Source of the DNA: Thermoanaerobacterium thermosaccharolyticum DSM 571
Lineage (GTDB): Bacteria > Bacillota > Thermoanaerobacteria > Thermoanaerobacterales > Thermoanaerobacteraceae
Direction: 5' to 3'
DNA length: 64,000 nt
Assembly: GCF_000145615.1 (NCBI RefSeq)
Contig: NC_014410.1
Coordinates: forward strand, 1,220,001 to 1,284,000
Shown: in pieces, positions 43,969 to 53,724 of the stretch
Layout of the letters: every line of letters starts with the position of its first letter
How positions within the stretch are numbered: position 1 is the first letter of the stretch
Made by a program: the position numbers and the translations under genes
The notes under the pieces: model-generated
Told to the model about the DNA's origin: nothing
Seen by the model: only the letters and a program-made list of their open reading frames with translations
Database searches by the model: none

Positions 43969-44164
43969 ATAAATAAACCTCCAATAAATAAATTTTTTGA
44001 TCAATAATATTATATGTTTAAGTAGAGAATAAGTGCAAAAAATTAAATGATGGTATGATGAGTATAGTTACAAACTAATGCCCAGAAGGCTTTTTTATGT
44101 GGCAATAATGCGGTGATGTAATGTGCCGAGAAAATTATAATTTGTAATACATCTTTTACTTTAG

Positions 44165-44233
44165 GATCCATTTTCGCAGGTTCTTAAAAAGGCTCTTAAA
44201 GAGAAATTAGGAATTAGAGAATATAAACCATAA
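44165..44233 (+). pseudogene. C-terminal gene remnant
   Basis: Open from after a TAG: DPFSQVLKKALKEKLGIREYKP then TAA. No start codon or ribosome site. Its counterpart at 37548-37601 aligns without gaps, so both are relics of the same gene end preceding a terminator and tRNA-Trp. Parent gene not recognised. The rest of 43969-44290 shows nothing else coding. Confidence 0.4.
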
Positions 44234-44286
44234 GAGCTTTAAAATGAGTGCATATTGTTTTATCATGGGAAAATTTTCACGGCGTA

Positions 44287-44327
44287 AATAAAAATCAAGT
44301 ATTCTTTTGTAAGTACTTGATTTTTTA
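44287..44327. terminator. Bidirectional terminator-like hairpin
   Basis: AAAATCAAGTA (44291-44301) pairs with TACTTGATTTT (44314-44324), A and T tracts on both sides. It may end the minus-strand tRNA-Trp transcript. Confidence 0.75.
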
Positions 44328-44442
44328 ATTATTATAATCGATTTTTTGCTCAATTTTGTCCCTGAAGTGTTCCAAAATTTGTTCTAAAATATATTTTATT
44401 GAATTAATCCAGTTATAAAATTATTGATTTTAGGCATAAAAA

Positions 44443-44518
<76 letters not shown>

Positions 44519-44728
44519 GCGACGAAATTTATTATATCACAGTATTTTTTCTGAGTCAATAACCTATTTTGACTCATGTAGTTATTATGTCATAAAAGTT
44601 AATTCAAAAAGTGTGCAAAATATAAAAATAATTCACAACTTGCACGAATTTTAAGTTAAATTCTTTTATTACGATTTGTCCAATGATATAATATTAATGG
44701 TAATTAAAATGCAAAGGAGAGTTAAAGT

Positions 44729-46720
44729 ATGAACACAATTGATGAATTAACAATTAATACTATACGTATACTTTCAATTGAACAAGTACAAAAAGCAAAC
44801 TCCGGCCATCCAGGTATGCCTATGGGATCTGCACCAATGGCGTATACGTTGTGGGCAAAGTATCTAAAGCATAGCCCTAAAAATCCAAAATGGGCGGGAA
44901 GAGATAGATTTATATTGTCTGCTGGACATGGATCTGCACTTTTATATTCTCTATTGCATCTATTTGGGTATGGACTTACTATAGAAGACCTTAAAAATTT
45001 TAGGCAATGGCAAAGCATGACACCTGGGCACCCGGAATATGGACATACTCCAGGTGTTGAAATAACTACAGGGCCTTTGGGACAAGGTATTTCTAATGCT
45101 GTAGGTATGGCAATAGCTGAAACGTATATGGCAAACAAATTCAATCGTCCAGGCTATAGCATTGTAGATAATTATACATATGCCATTGTAGGTGATGGAT
45201 GTCTTATGGAGGGCATCTCATCTGAAGCTTGCTCATTAGCCGGGACATTAAAGCTTGGCAAGTTAATTGCCTTATATGATTCTAATAATATATCTATTGA
45301 AGGTGGCACAGACATTGCATTTACAGAAAATGTTGGCAAAAGATTTGAAGCTTATGGCTGGCAGGTACTAAGAGTTGAAAACGGCAATAATGTGGATGAA
45401 ATAGGAAAAGCTATAGAAGAAGCTAAGGCAGACAAAGAAAGACCATCTTTAATTATAGTAAAGACTACGATTGGCTATGGCTGTCCAGAAAAACAAGGGA
45501 AAGCTTCAGCACATGGAGAACCTCTTGGAGAGAAAAATATTGAAGAAACAAAGAAGTTTTTAGGATGGAACTATGATAAAGAGTTTTATGTTCCTGATGA
45601 AATTAGAAAATATATGGACGAGGTTATAAGTAAATTAAATGAAGAAGAAGACAAATGGAACGTGATGTTTGAAAATTACAGAAAAGAGTATCCAGAATTG
45701 GCTGATGAGTGGGATAGGTGGCATAGTGAGAAATTGCCTGTTGATTTGATAAATGACGAGGGACTCTGGAATTTCAAATTAAAGACTGCAACAAGGTCAT
45801 CATCAGGAGAAATTTTAAACTATTTAGTAAAACTGGTTCCCAATCTAATAGGTGGTTCGGCAGATCTTGCGCCATCTACTAAAACATATACAAAAGATAG
45901 AGGTGACTATAGCAGCGAAAACAGAGGTGGTTCAAACTTCCATTTTGGAGTTAGGGAACATGCTATGGGAGCAATTGCAAATGGCATAGCTGCTTATGGT
46001 GGGTTAATACCTTATGTATCAACGTTCCTTGTTTTCAGCGATTATATGAAAGGTGCTGTAAGGCTATCAGCATTGATGAAGCTTCCTGTAATTTACGTAT
46101 ATACACACGACAGCATAGGAGTTGGGGAAGATGGTCCTACACATGAACCGATTGAGCATTTGCCAATGTTAAGAAGCATTCCGAATCTAACTGTAATAAG
46201 GCCTGCAGATTCCAAAGAAGTGTCTGCCGCATGGTGTTACGCTTTAAACAAAAAAGATGGTCCGACTGCATTAATACTTACAAGACAAAATTTACCCGTT
46301 TATGAAGAAACATCAAAAGAAGCATTAAAAGGTGGATATATTTTATGTGATGCTGAGGGAGGCAATCCAGACATAATTTTAATGGCTAGCGGTTCAGAGG
46401 TTAATTTGGTTTATGAAGCTTGCAAACAATTAAAAGAAAAAGGTATAAAAGCAAGAGTAGTTAGCATGCCCTCAATGGAAATATTTGATCAACAATCGGA
46501 AGAATACAAAAAGATGGTGCTTCCAGATAACGTAAGAGCCAGAATTGCAGTAGAAGCCGCAAGCACGATGAGCTGGTATAAATATGTAGGGCTTGATGGA
46601 TGCGTAATCGGGCTGGATCACTTTGGAGCATCAGCACCTGGCGATGTACTTTTCAAAGAATTTGGGTTTACTGTTGAAAATGTTGTTAATAAGGCATTAG
46701 AATTATTGAAGAAAAAGTAG
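44729..46720 (+). CDS. tkt: Transketolase
   Basis: 663 aa single chain, ATG after AAAGGAGAG. Early [12 protein letters not shown], substrate-site [12 protein letters not shown] (about residues 70-81), thiamine diphosphate motif GDGCLMEG (about 154-161), and the central [14 protein letters not shown] with the catalytic glutamate, then [14 protein letters not shown]. It moves two-carbon units in the non-oxidative pentose phosphate pathway, important for xylose use in these fermenters. Own terminator; no pentose genes adjoin. Confidence 0.96.
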   Translation: MNTIDELTINTIRILSIEQVQKANSGHPGMPMGSAPMAYTLWAKYLKHSPKNPKWAGRDRFILSAGHGSALLYSLLHLFGYGLTIEDLKNFRQWQSMTPGHPEYGHTPGVEITTGPLGQGISNAVGMAIAETYMANKFNRPGYSIVDNYTYAIVGDGCLMEGISSEACSLAGTLKLGKLIALYDSNNISIEGGTDIAFTENVGKRFEAYGWQVLRVENGNNVDEIGKAIEEAKADKERPSLIIVKTTIGYGCPEKQGKASAHGEPLGEKNIEETKKFLGWNYDKEFYVPDEIRKYMDEVISKLNEEEDKWNVMFENYRKEYPELADEWDRWHSEKLPVDLINDEGLWNFKLKTATRSSSGEILNYLVKLVPNLIGGSADLAPSTKTYTKDRGDYSSENRGGSNFHFGVREHAMGAIANGIAAYGGLIPYVSTFLVFSDYMKGAVRLSALMKLPVIYVYTHDSIGVGEDGPTHEPIEHLPMLRSIPNLTVIRPADSKEVSAAWCYALNKKDGPTALILTRQNLPVYEETSKEALKGGYILCDAEGGNPDIILMASGSEVNLVYEACKQLKEKGIKARVVSMPSMEIFDQQSEEYKKMVLPDNVRARIAVEAASTMSWYKYVGLDGCVIGLDHFGASAPGDVLFKEFGFTVENVVNKALELLKKK

Positions 46721-46749
46721 AATAAGAGTGCCGATAAGGCACTCTTATT
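46721..46749 (+). terminator. Terminator after transketolase
   Basis: AATAAGAGTGCC-GATAA-GGCACTCTTATT, perfect 12-bp stem starting just after the stop. Confidence 0.88.
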
Positions 46750-46837
46750 TAGAAGGAATCTCTAAAATAATGTCGAATATGTATTAACTAAATGGATTTA
46801 TAATAACGTTTTTAATATTAGGGAAGGGATGATATTA

Positions 46838-47740
46838 ATGAGTGTGAGTTTAAAAAAGGTTTCATACTCAGGTTGGAATGACTGTATTGAAGTTTCTAAT
46901 GGTTTAGTAGATTTTATTGCTACAACAGAGATAGGACCTAGAATAATAAGATTTGGCTTTGATGGGCAAGTCAATGAGTTCAGCATCAACGACGAAGATG
47001 CAGGCAAAAAAGGTGAAAATATTTGGAGAAATTATGGAGGACATAGGTTGTGGCACAGCCCTGAAGCTATGCCAAGGACTTATACACTTGATAATTTCCC
47101 AATTAGTTATGTGGAAGTAGAAAATGGTGTTAAACTTATTCAAGAACCTAAAGATTTTGCATATATACAAAAAGAGATAGAAATTACTTTAGATCCTAAT
47201 AAACCTGTTGCAAAAGTGAAACACACATTGACAAATAAGGGCGCATGGGCAGTTGAGCTTTCACCTTGGGCTATATCAGTAATGGCAACAGGCGGTTTGC
47301 AGGTTGTAGAGCAGGCAAATAAAGATACAGGTCTTTTGCCGAATAGAGCTTTGGTATTGTGGCCATATTCAAAAATGAATGATCACAGAATACACTTTGG
47401 CGACAAATACATAATTTTTCAGCAGGATCCGAATAGAAAAGAGCCGTTTAAGTTTGGTATACAAAATGAGAAAGGATGGGCAGCATATTTCAATCATGAC
47501 CATCTTTTTATAAAGAAATTCAAACATGATGAAAACGCAGTATATCCGGATTACAATGCTTCTTACGAAACATATACTACAGACTGGATGATGGAAATGG
47601 AGTCATTAGGTCCTATGGTTAAATTAAACCCAGGTGATTCTACAGTCCATACAGAAGAATGGTTATTATACGATAATGTAAAAAGACCTTCAATGGATGA
47701 AAACGAAATAGAAGAATTGATATCTAAGTATGTAAAATAA
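46838..47740 (+). CDS. DUF4380-like protein with aldose-epimerase-type fold
   Basis: 300 aa from ATG 46838, 9 bases after GAAGGG; ATG at 46829 overlaps that site. GPRIIRFGFDG near residue 35, GGHRLWHSPEA (about 69-79) with a conserved histidine, KVKHTLTNKGAWAVELSPWAIS, and a C-terminal TDWMMEMESLGP resemble the DUF4380 family, a galactose-mutarotase-like beta sandwich. Probably cytosolic and carbohydrate-linked (inference). Stands alone between two terminators. Confidence 0.75.
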   Translation: MSVSLKKVSYSGWNDCIEVSNGLVDFIATTEIGPRIIRFGFDGQVNEFSINDEDAGKKGENIWRNYGGHRLWHSPEAMPRTYTLDNFPISYVEVENGVKLIQEPKDFAYIQKEIEITLDPNKPVAKVKHTLTNKGAWAVELSPWAISVMATGGLQVVEQANKDTGLLPNRALVLWPYSKMNDHRIHFGDKYIIFQQDPNRKEPFKFGIQNEKGWAAYFNHDHLFIKKFKHDENAVYPDYNASYETYTTDWMMEMESLGPMVKLNPGDSTVHTEEWLLYDNVKRPSMDENEIEELISKYVK

Positions 47741-47761
47741 TTTATTGATAAGATTATATAT

Positions 47762-47793
47762 AAATTAGGGCTTAATTTTCAAAGCCCTAATTT
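47762..47793. terminator. Terminator after the DUF4380-like gene
   Basis: AAATTAGGGCTT-AATTTTCA-AAGCCCTAATTT, perfect 12-bp stem; bases on both sides are AT-rich. Confidence 0.8.
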
Positions 47794-47821
47794 AAAGCTT
47801 TATTATCTAGGAGGATAAAAT

Positions 47822-48256
47822 TTGGAAATTATTATTGTCTTTATTGCGATTATAATTGATCAAATGTCAAAATATTTTGTTGTAAAGTATTTAAAACCTA
47901 TTGGCAGTTTCCCTATAATAAATAATATATTTCATTTTACGTATGTTGAAAATAGAGGTGCTGCTTTTGGAATTTTACAAAATAGGACTTTGTTTTTTAT
48001 TATAATAACTGTTATTGTAGGAACAATATTAATATATTCAATTGTAAAAATACCTGGAAGTACTTTTTACAAATTTACGCTTTCGATGATACTTGGCGGA
48101 GCTATAGGAAATCTGATTGATCGTGTTAGGCTTGGATATGTTGTTGATTTTATTGATTTTAAATTTTTCCCTGCGGTATTTAATTTAGCTGATTCTATGA
48201 TAGTAGTTGGAGCATTTTTATTATGTTATATATTGATATTTAAAAAAGGAAATTAA
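47822..48256 (+). CDS. lspA: Lipoprotein signal peptidase
   Basis: 144 aa, TTG start 7 bases after AGGAGG. Four membrane helices. Catalytic aspartates in GNLIDRVRLGYVVDFIDF (about residues 100-117) and NLADS (about 122-126). It cleaves prolipoproteins after lipidation. lspA followed by rluD is a common gene pair. Confidence 0.95.
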   Translation: MEIIIVFIAIIIDQMSKYFVVKYLKPIGSFPIINNIFHFTYVENRGAAFGILQNRTLFFIIITVIVGTILIYSIVKIPGSTFYKFTLSMILGGAIGNLIDRVRLGYVVDFIDFKFFPAVFNLADSMIVVGAFLLCYILIFKKGN

Positions 48257-48296
48257 TAATTTTTTTAAATGGATGTGACTGAAAGGAACTTTGTGT

Positions 48297-49217
48297 ATGA
48301 ATATCGCTGATAGAATAAATATAATTGCAGAAAAAGATGATGTAGATAAGAGAATAGATTCTTTCTTGGCTTCTGAATTGGATTATACGAGATCATATTT
48401 AAAGAAGTTAATACTGGATGGGCTTGTAAAAGTCAATGGTTTGTTGATAAAACCAAATTATAAACTAAAAGAAGGAGATTCAGTTGATGTAAATATACCT
48501 GAAGCAGAAGAAATAGATTTGAGTCCTGAAAATATTCCTCTTGACATTATTTACGAGGATGATGATATTATTGTGATAAATAAGCCTCAGGGAATGGTTG
48601 TACATCCTGCTCCCGGCAATTACAGCGGCACACTTGTTAATGCGCTTCTTTACCATTGCAAAAACTTATCAGGCATCAATGGTGAGCTAAGACCGGGAAT
48701 TGTCCACAGACTTGATAAAGATACTTCTGGTGTGATGGTTGTTGCTAAAAATGACAAGGCTCATTTAGATCTCTCAAATCAAATAAAAGAAAGGACTATT
48801 TTAAAGAAATACATTGCAATCGTTGAAGGTGTCATAAAGGATGATGAAGGAAGCATAGAGGCACCGATTGGGAGAGATCACGTTGAAAGAAAGAAAATGG
48901 CTGTGACAGAAGATGGCAGGTATGCACTTACGTTATATAAAGTTCTTGAGAGGTATAAAAATAATTCGCTTATTGAAGCGACAATAAAAACAGGCAGGAC
49001 ACATCAGATTAGAGTTCATATGTCTTATATTGGACACCCAATTGTAGGCGATGAAGTGTATGGCTACAAAAAACAAAGATTTAATCTTTTAGGACAAGCG
49101 CTTCATTCAAAGCTTTTAGGCTTAGTGCATCCGTCTAAAAAAATTTACATGGAATTTGAAGCTCCAATACCAGAGTATTTTGAGAGATTGATAAATATTT
49201 TAAAAAGTAAGCAATAG
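48297..49217 (+). CDS. rluD: RluD-type 23S rRNA pseudouridine synthase
   Basis: 306 aa from ATG 48297 (AAAGGAAC upstream). N-terminal S4 domain (about 15-75). Catalytic aspartate in HRLDKDTSG (about residue 138). GRTHQIRVHMSYIGHPIVGD is the RluA-family signature near residue 230. It isomerises uridines in 23S rRNA. The exact target sites cannot be told from the sequence. Confidence 0.9.
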   Translation: MNIADRINIIAEKDDVDKRIDSFLASELDYTRSYLKKLILDGLVKVNGLLIKPNYKLKEGDSVDVNIPEAEEIDLSPENIPLDIIYEDDDIIVINKPQGMVVHPAPGNYSGTLVNALLYHCKNLSGINGELRPGIVHRLDKDTSGVMVVAKNDKAHLDLSNQIKERTILKKYIAIVEGVIKDDEGSIEAPIGRDHVERKKMAVTEDGRYALTLYKVLERYKNNSLIEATIKTGRTHQIRVHMSYIGHPIVGDEVYGYKKQRFNLLGQALHSKLLGLVHPSKKIYMEFEAPIPEYFERLINILKSKQ

Positions 49218-49265
49218 TTTATTTTGATAATGGAATCTCAACCAATTTATAATGTTGACATTATC

Positions 49266-49294
49266 TTGACACGTCAATATATTAAAGTTATAAT
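49266..49294 (+). promoter_or_regulatory. Promoter of hisS-aspS
   Basis: TTGACA (49266-49271), 17-base spacer, TATAAT (49289-49294): consensus match. Confidence 0.88.
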
Positions 49295-49299
49295 ATCAG

Positions 49300-49552
49300 A
49301 TAAACAGCTTGATATGATGATGCGATGAGTAGGAGAGTAGTAAAAGCACATATATAAGGGAGAAGATACCGCGACTGAGAGTATCTTTATATCACTGCTT
49401 TTATGAAAGACACCTATTAGCATATTGGTCGATATGTAGGCCATATACGTAAACCTGCGTTAAGGGAAAGAGTTGTAATCAGGGTGGCACCACGGGAAGG
49501 TCTCTCGTCCCTGCAATTTATTTGCGGGATTGAGAGATTTTATTTTTCTATA
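49300..49552 (+). promoter_or_regulatory. T-box leader of hisS-aspS
   Basis: T-box core AGGGTGGCACCACGGG (49481-49496), then terminator stem CTCTCGTCCCTGCAA with TTGCGGGATTGAGAG and TTTTATTTTT. The specifier region reads GACACC (49409-49414): in the register seen in the ileS leader (specifier, A, CCT) the codon is GAC (Asp), while CAC (His) overlaps it two bases on. The two genes downstream charge exactly these amino acids. Confidence 0.9.
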
Positions 49553-49597
49553 TTTAATTAGTCTATTCACGAAGGAATTTAATAAGGAGTTGATTTA

Positions 49598-50851
49598 ATG
49601 CTTACAAAAGCACCAAGAGGAACAAAGGATGTATTGCCTTCAGAAGTCTATAAATGGCATTATGTAGAGAATATCATTAGAGAAATATGTGACAATTTTG
49701 GATTTAAAGAAATTAGAACGCCTGGATTTGAGCATACAGAATTGTTTTTAAGAGGCGTTGGTGAGTCGACTGACATTGTCAGAAAAGAGATGTACACTTT
49801 TAATGATAAGGGCGGAAGAAGTATAACTTTGAAGCCCGAAGGGACATCTCCTGCTGTTAGGGCATTTGTAGAGCACAATCTCTATGCAGAAGCGATGCCA
49901 GTAAAACTTTACTACATAACACCAGTCTATAGATATGAAAGACCTCAGTCAGGTAGGCTTAGAGAACACCATCAATTTGGGATTGAGATGTTTGGCGCAC
50001 ATGATGCATCTGCTGATGCTGAAGTAATCAGTGTTGCTATGACGCTTTTTAAAAGACTAGGGCTTAATAATTTAGAACTCAACATCAACAGCATTGGATG
50101 CCCTAATTGCAGAAGAGAATATAACAAAGCATTGAAAGAATTTTTAGGAGAGAATATCGAAAAGTTATGCGATGATTGCAAAGAAAGATATAAGATAAAT
50201 CCGATGAGAGTTCTTGATTGTAAAGTTGAAAGTTGCAAAAGAATATTGAAAGATGCGCCTTTAATGCTTAACTATCTTTGTGATGATTGCAAAGAGCACT
50301 TTGAAAATCTTCAATCTTATTTAAAAGAGGCCGGGTTTAACTTTGTTATTAATCCTAAGATAGTTAGAGGTCTTGATTATTATACAAAGACAGCCTTTGA
50401 GATAATTTCAAATGATATAGGTGCACAAGGTACCGTTTGTGGTGGAGGAAGATATGATGGCCTAGTGGAAGAATGCGGTGGCCCATCTATACCAGGTGTA
50501 GGATTTGGCATGGGCATCGAAAGGTTATTGCTGACATTGGAAAATAGCGGTATTGAAATACCTTTGCCTAAGAGAACTGATCTTTTTATCTGTACAGTTG
50601 GCGATGATGCAAAGAAGTATGCTTTCTCTATGGCGCTTAGGCTTAGAAATTCAGGACTTTCAGTTGAAGTTGATAACATGGGTAGAAGTCTTAAAGCACA
50701 GATGAAATACGCTAACAAATTAAATGTTAGATACACAATAATTTTAGGTGAAGATGAACTTAAAAATAAGGTGGTAAGACTAAAAAATATGGACAATGGA
50801 GAAGAAATTGAAATTGACATAGACAATGTTTGTGATAAAATAATAGGATAA
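49598..50851 (+). CDS. hisS: Histidyl-tRNA synthetase
   Basis: 417 aa, ATG behind AAGGAG. Class II: motif 2 region YRYERPQSGRLREHHQFG, substrate motif LKPEGTSPAVR (about 80-90), HisA signature RGLDYYTKTAFE and GGGRYDGLVEECGG (about 280-293), and a C-terminal anticodon domain. An additional Cys-rich stretch (CPNCRRE, CDDCKERY) is seen at about residues 165-200. Ends 16 bases before aspS. Confidence 0.97.
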   Translation: MLTKAPRGTKDVLPSEVYKWHYVENIIREICDNFGFKEIRTPGFEHTELFLRGVGESTDIVRKEMYTFNDKGGRSITLKPEGTSPAVRAFVEHNLYAEAMPVKLYYITPVYRYERPQSGRLREHHQFGIEMFGAHDASADAEVISVAMTLFKRLGLNNLELNINSIGCPNCRREYNKALKEFLGENIEKLCDDCKERYKINPMRVLDCKVESCKRILKDAPLMLNYLCDDCKEHFENLQSYLKEAGFNFVINPKIVRGLDYYTKTAFEIISNDIGAQGTVCGGGRYDGLVEECGGPSIPGVGFGMGIERLLLTLENSGIEIPLPKRTDLFICTVGDDAKKYAFSMALRLRNSGLSVEVDNMGRSLKAQMKYANKLNVRYTIILGEDELKNKVVRLKNMDNGEEIEIDIDNVCDKIIG

Positions 50852-50867
50852 AATGGAGGTATATTTG

Positions 50868-52649
50868 ATGGGAGAGCAATTATCTGGCATGAAAAGAACA
50901 CACATGTGTGGTGAATTGACTTTAGAGGATGTAGGCAAGAGTGTTATAGTTATGGGATGGGTTCAAAGAAGAAGAGATTTAGGCGGATTGATATTTTTAG
51001 AATTGCGTGACAGAACAGGCCTAATACAAATAGTCTGCAGTGAACAGCTTTCAAAAGAAGCTTTTGATAAAGCTCAACATGTAAGAAATGAGTATGTCTT
51101 GGCTGCTGCTGGTGAAGTAGTAAGAAGATCTGATGAAAACATAAATCCAAATTTAGAGACTGGAAACATAGAAATTTACGTAAGCGAATTTAAAATTTTA
51201 AGTAAAGCTGAAACACCGCCATTTATGGTTGAAGATAGAAATAATGTGTCTGAGGCAATTAGATTGAAATACAGGTATCTGGATTTAAGAAGACCTTCAA
51301 TGCAGAAAATTTTGATGACTAGATATAGGATTACGAGAATTGTGAGAGATTTCTTAGATAAAAATGGTTTTATCGATATAGAAACACCTCTGCTTATTAA
51401 AAGCACACCGGAAGGGGCAAGAGATTATCTAGTTCCCAGCAGAGTTCAACCTGGCAAGTTTTTTGCATTGCCACAGTCACCGCAAATATTTAAACAGCTT
51501 TTGATGATATCAGGTTTTGATAGATATTATCAAATTGCAAAATGCTTGAGAGATGAAGATTTAAGGGCAGACAGGCAACCAGAGTTTACTCAAATTGATA
51601 TGGAGATGTCGTTTGTTGAAGAAGATGATGTTATTGCTCTTAATGAAAAGATGATAGCACGTATATTTAAAGAGATATTGGATATAGATTTGGAAGTGCC
51701 ATTTAAGAGAATTTCATGGCAAGAAGCTATGAATAGATTTGGGTCTGATAAACCTGATATGAGGTTTGGCATGGAATTAAAAGATCTGTCTTCTATATTT
51801 GCTGATTCTGATTTTAAAGTGTTTAAAGATGCCGTACAAAATGGCGGGTCAGTAAGAGGGATAAATGTAAAAGGTGCAGCATCTATGCCTAGAAGGCAAT
51901 TAGATGAACTGGTAGAATATGTAAAAACATACAAAGCAAAAGGGCTTGTATGGATACAAATGCTAGATGACGGTCCTAGGTCACAGATATCTAAATTTTT
52001 AAAAGACGATGAAATGACACAAGTTGTAAATGTTATGGAAGCCGAAAAAGGCGATTTAATACTAATAGTTGCTGACAAAAACAATATGGTAGTTTATGAT
52101 GCTTTAGGGCATTTAAGGCTGGAAATGGGAAAAAGATATAACCTCATTGACGAAAGCAAATATGAGTTTTTATGGGTTGTAGATTTCCCATTGTTGGAAT
52201 ACAGCGAAGAAGAAAAAAGATTTGTTGCTATGCATCATCCTTTTACTGCTCCAAAAGACGAGGATATAGAAATGCTTGACAAGGACCCGGGACGCGTAAG
52301 AGCAAAGGCATACGACATAGTTTTGAATGGATTAGAAATCGGTGGTGGTAGTATAAGAATACATGATACAGAATTACAAAAGAAGATGTTTAAGGTACTT
52401 GGTTTTACTGATGAGGATGCCGAAGCGAGATTTGGATTTTTATTAAATGCTTTTAAATATGGTGCTCCTCCACACGGTGGCATCGCATATGGCCTTGATA
52501 GATTGACTATGATTCTTACTGGAACAGACAATATTAGAGATGTAATCGCATTTCCGAAAACTCAGAATGCATGCGATCTGATGTCTGATTCACCATCAGA
52601 AGTATCTAAAGAGCAGTTAGATGAATTGCATATAAAGGTTAACCTATAA
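50868..52649 (+). CDS. aspS: Aspartyl-tRNA synthetase
   Basis: 593 aa from ATG 50868 (TGGAGG upstream); ATG 50853 overlaps that site. N-terminal OB fold (VMGWVQRRRDLGGLIFLELRD), class II motif 1 (RYRYLDLRR), motif 2 around FKQLLMISGFDRYYQIAKCLRDED, bacterial GAD insertion domain (about 290-420) and motif 3 GIAYGLDRL. Large bacterial type. Whether it is discriminating or charges tRNA-Asn as well cannot be decided here. Second gene of the T-box operon. Confidence 0.96.
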   Translation: MGEQLSGMKRTHMCGELTLEDVGKSVIVMGWVQRRRDLGGLIFLELRDRTGLIQIVCSEQLSKEAFDKAQHVRNEYVLAAAGEVVRRSDENINPNLETGNIEIYVSEFKILSKAETPPFMVEDRNNVSEAIRLKYRYLDLRRPSMQKILMTRYRITRIVRDFLDKNGFIDIETPLLIKSTPEGARDYLVPSRVQPGKFFALPQSPQIFKQLLMISGFDRYYQIAKCLRDEDLRADRQPEFTQIDMEMSFVEEDDVIALNEKMIARIFKEILDIDLEVPFKRISWQEAMNRFGSDKPDMRFGMELKDLSSIFADSDFKVFKDAVQNGGSVRGINVKGAASMPRRQLDELVEYVKTYKAKGLVWIQMLDDGPRSQISKFLKDDEMTQVVNVMEAEKGDLILIVADKNNMVVYDALGHLRLEMGKRYNLIDESKYEFLWVVDFPLLEYSEEEKRFVAMHHPFTAPKDEDIEMLDKDPGRVRAKAYDIVLNGLEIGGGSIRIHDTELQKKMFKVLGFTDEDAEARFGFLLNAFKYGAPPHGGIAYGLDRLTMILTGTDNIRDVIAFPKTQNACDLMSDSPSEVSKEQLDELHIKVNL

Positions 52650-52659
52650 ACGTTTAACC

Positions 52660-52688
52660 TTGAAAAATCCAATAGAATGTGCTAATAT
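52660..52688 (+). promoter_or_regulatory. Promoter of 6S RNA
   Basis: TTGAAA (52660-52665), 17-base spacer, TAATAT (52683-52688); the RNA start is expected about 11 bases later. Confidence 0.65.
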
Positions 52689-52698
52689 ATTTATAGAA

Positions 52699-52880
52699 AC
52701 CCTATGGTGTGCGTGAAATGCGGTTAATGTTTTGAGCCAACACACATAGAAAAGGGAGCCTGGGCTCTGGTAATGGAATATAAGCCATCTTTGAATGGAC
52801 ATATGAAGTTATCAGGAGGGCACCCACCTGCGAGAGCAGGTTCAAAACCACCGACTAAACGGCACTATGGGGATTTTTTT
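52699..52880 (+). ncRNA. ssrS: 6S RNA
   Basis: CCCTATGGTG (52700-52709) pairs over ten positions with CACTATGGGG (52863-52872), closing a long rod with a central open region, and a T7 tract follows. The 3' part (AGGGCACCCACCTGC, GGTTCAAAACCACC, GACTAAACGGCAC) matches the general 6S look. In B. subtilis a 6S gene also lies between aspS and the tcdA homologue. 6S binds sigma-70/A polymerase as a promoter mimic. Confidence 0.82.
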
Positions 52881-52896
52881 ATTGGAGGAATTTACA

Positions 52897-53652
52897 TTGC
52901 TGCACGCTTTTTCAAGAACGGAATTAATAATAGGCAAAGAAAATTTGGAAAAATTAAAAACAAGTACTGTTGCAGTCTTTGGTATGGGCGGTGTAGGTTC
53001 ATATACAGCGGAAGCTTTAGCAAGAAGTGGTGTGGGCAAATTAATAATTGTAGACGATGATACAGTTTGCTTAACTAACATAAATAGACAAATACATGCA
53101 ACAAGAAAAACGGTTGGCAAGCCAAAAGTTGAAGTGATGAAAGAAAGACTTTTAGAGATAAATCCTAATCTTAAAGTTACTGCTTATCAAACATTTTATA
53201 GCAGCGAAAATAGCAATATGTTATTATCTCCTGATTACGATTATGTTGTTGATGCGATTGACACAGTTTCGTCAAAAATAGACCTTGTTGTTAAATGCAA
53301 TGAGATGGGCATACCGATTATAAGCTGCATGGGTGCAGCAAATAAACTAGATCCTACAAAATTCGAGGTTGCTGATTTATACGAGACTAGTATTTGTCCC
53401 CTTGCAAAAGTTATGAGATACGAACTTAGAAAACGCGGTATAAAATCATTAAAAGTCGTTTATTCTAAGGAAAAGCCCATTAAACCTCTTTTAGATGTTG
53501 TAACATGCAAACAACAATGTATATGTACAAACAAGGAGAGGACGTGTGTTAAGAGACGGCAAATACCGGGAAGTGTGTCTTTTGTGCCGCCTGTTGCTGG
53601 TTTTATATTAGCTGGGGAAGTTATAAAGGACTTAATAGGATATAAAAATTAA
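52897..53652 (+). CDS. tcdA: tRNA threonylcarbamoyladenosine dehydratase
   Basis: 251 aa from TTG 52897, 8 bases after GGAGG; frame extension to 52867 lies within 6S RNA. E1-like/ThiF fold: GMGGVGSYTAEALARSGVG (ATP loop, about residues 30-48), DDDTVCLTNINRQIHA, and DAIDTVSSKIDLV. TcdA cyclises t6A to ct6A in tRNA. The cysteine-rich segment CKQQCICTNKERTC (about residues 208-221) is notable. The ribosome site lies just after the 6S terminator, so the gene may share the 6S promoter. Confidence 0.92.
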   Translation: MLHAFSRTELIIGKENLEKLKTSTVAVFGMGGVGSYTAEALARSGVGKLIIVDDDTVCLTNINRQIHATRKTVGKPKVEVMKERLLEINPNLKVTAYQTFYSSENSNMLLSPDYDYVVDAIDTVSSKIDLVVKCNEMGIPIISCMGAANKLDPTKFEVADLYETSICPLAKVMRYELRKRGIKSLKVVYSKEKPIKPLLDVVTCKQQCICTNKERTCVKRRQIPGSVSFVPPVAGFILAGEVIKDLIGYKN

Positions 53653-53660
53653 AAACTATG

Positions 53661-53713
53661 TTGACAAATTTTATTAGTAGACTTATACTAAATTTGTACC
53701 TGATAGGGGTATA
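53661..53713 (+). promoter_or_regulatory. Promoter and probable operator of the CsoR-type gene
   Basis: TTGACA (53661-53666), 17-base spacer, TATACT (53684-53689). Just downstream TACC-TGATA-GGGGTA (53697-53711) resembles the G-tract inverted sites bound by CsoR/RcnR repressors, suggesting autoregulation. Confidence 0.55.
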
Positions 53714-53724
53714 GGAGGTAAATT

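Noticed and set aside
50380-50901. 173-codon minus-strand ORF
   Set aside because: Antisense to the hisS 3' end; Ser/Pro/Phe-rich composition is typical of shadow frames.
52773-53060. 95-codon plus-strand ORF
   Set aside because: It starts inside 6S RNA and overlaps tcdA in another frame; composition is not protein-like.
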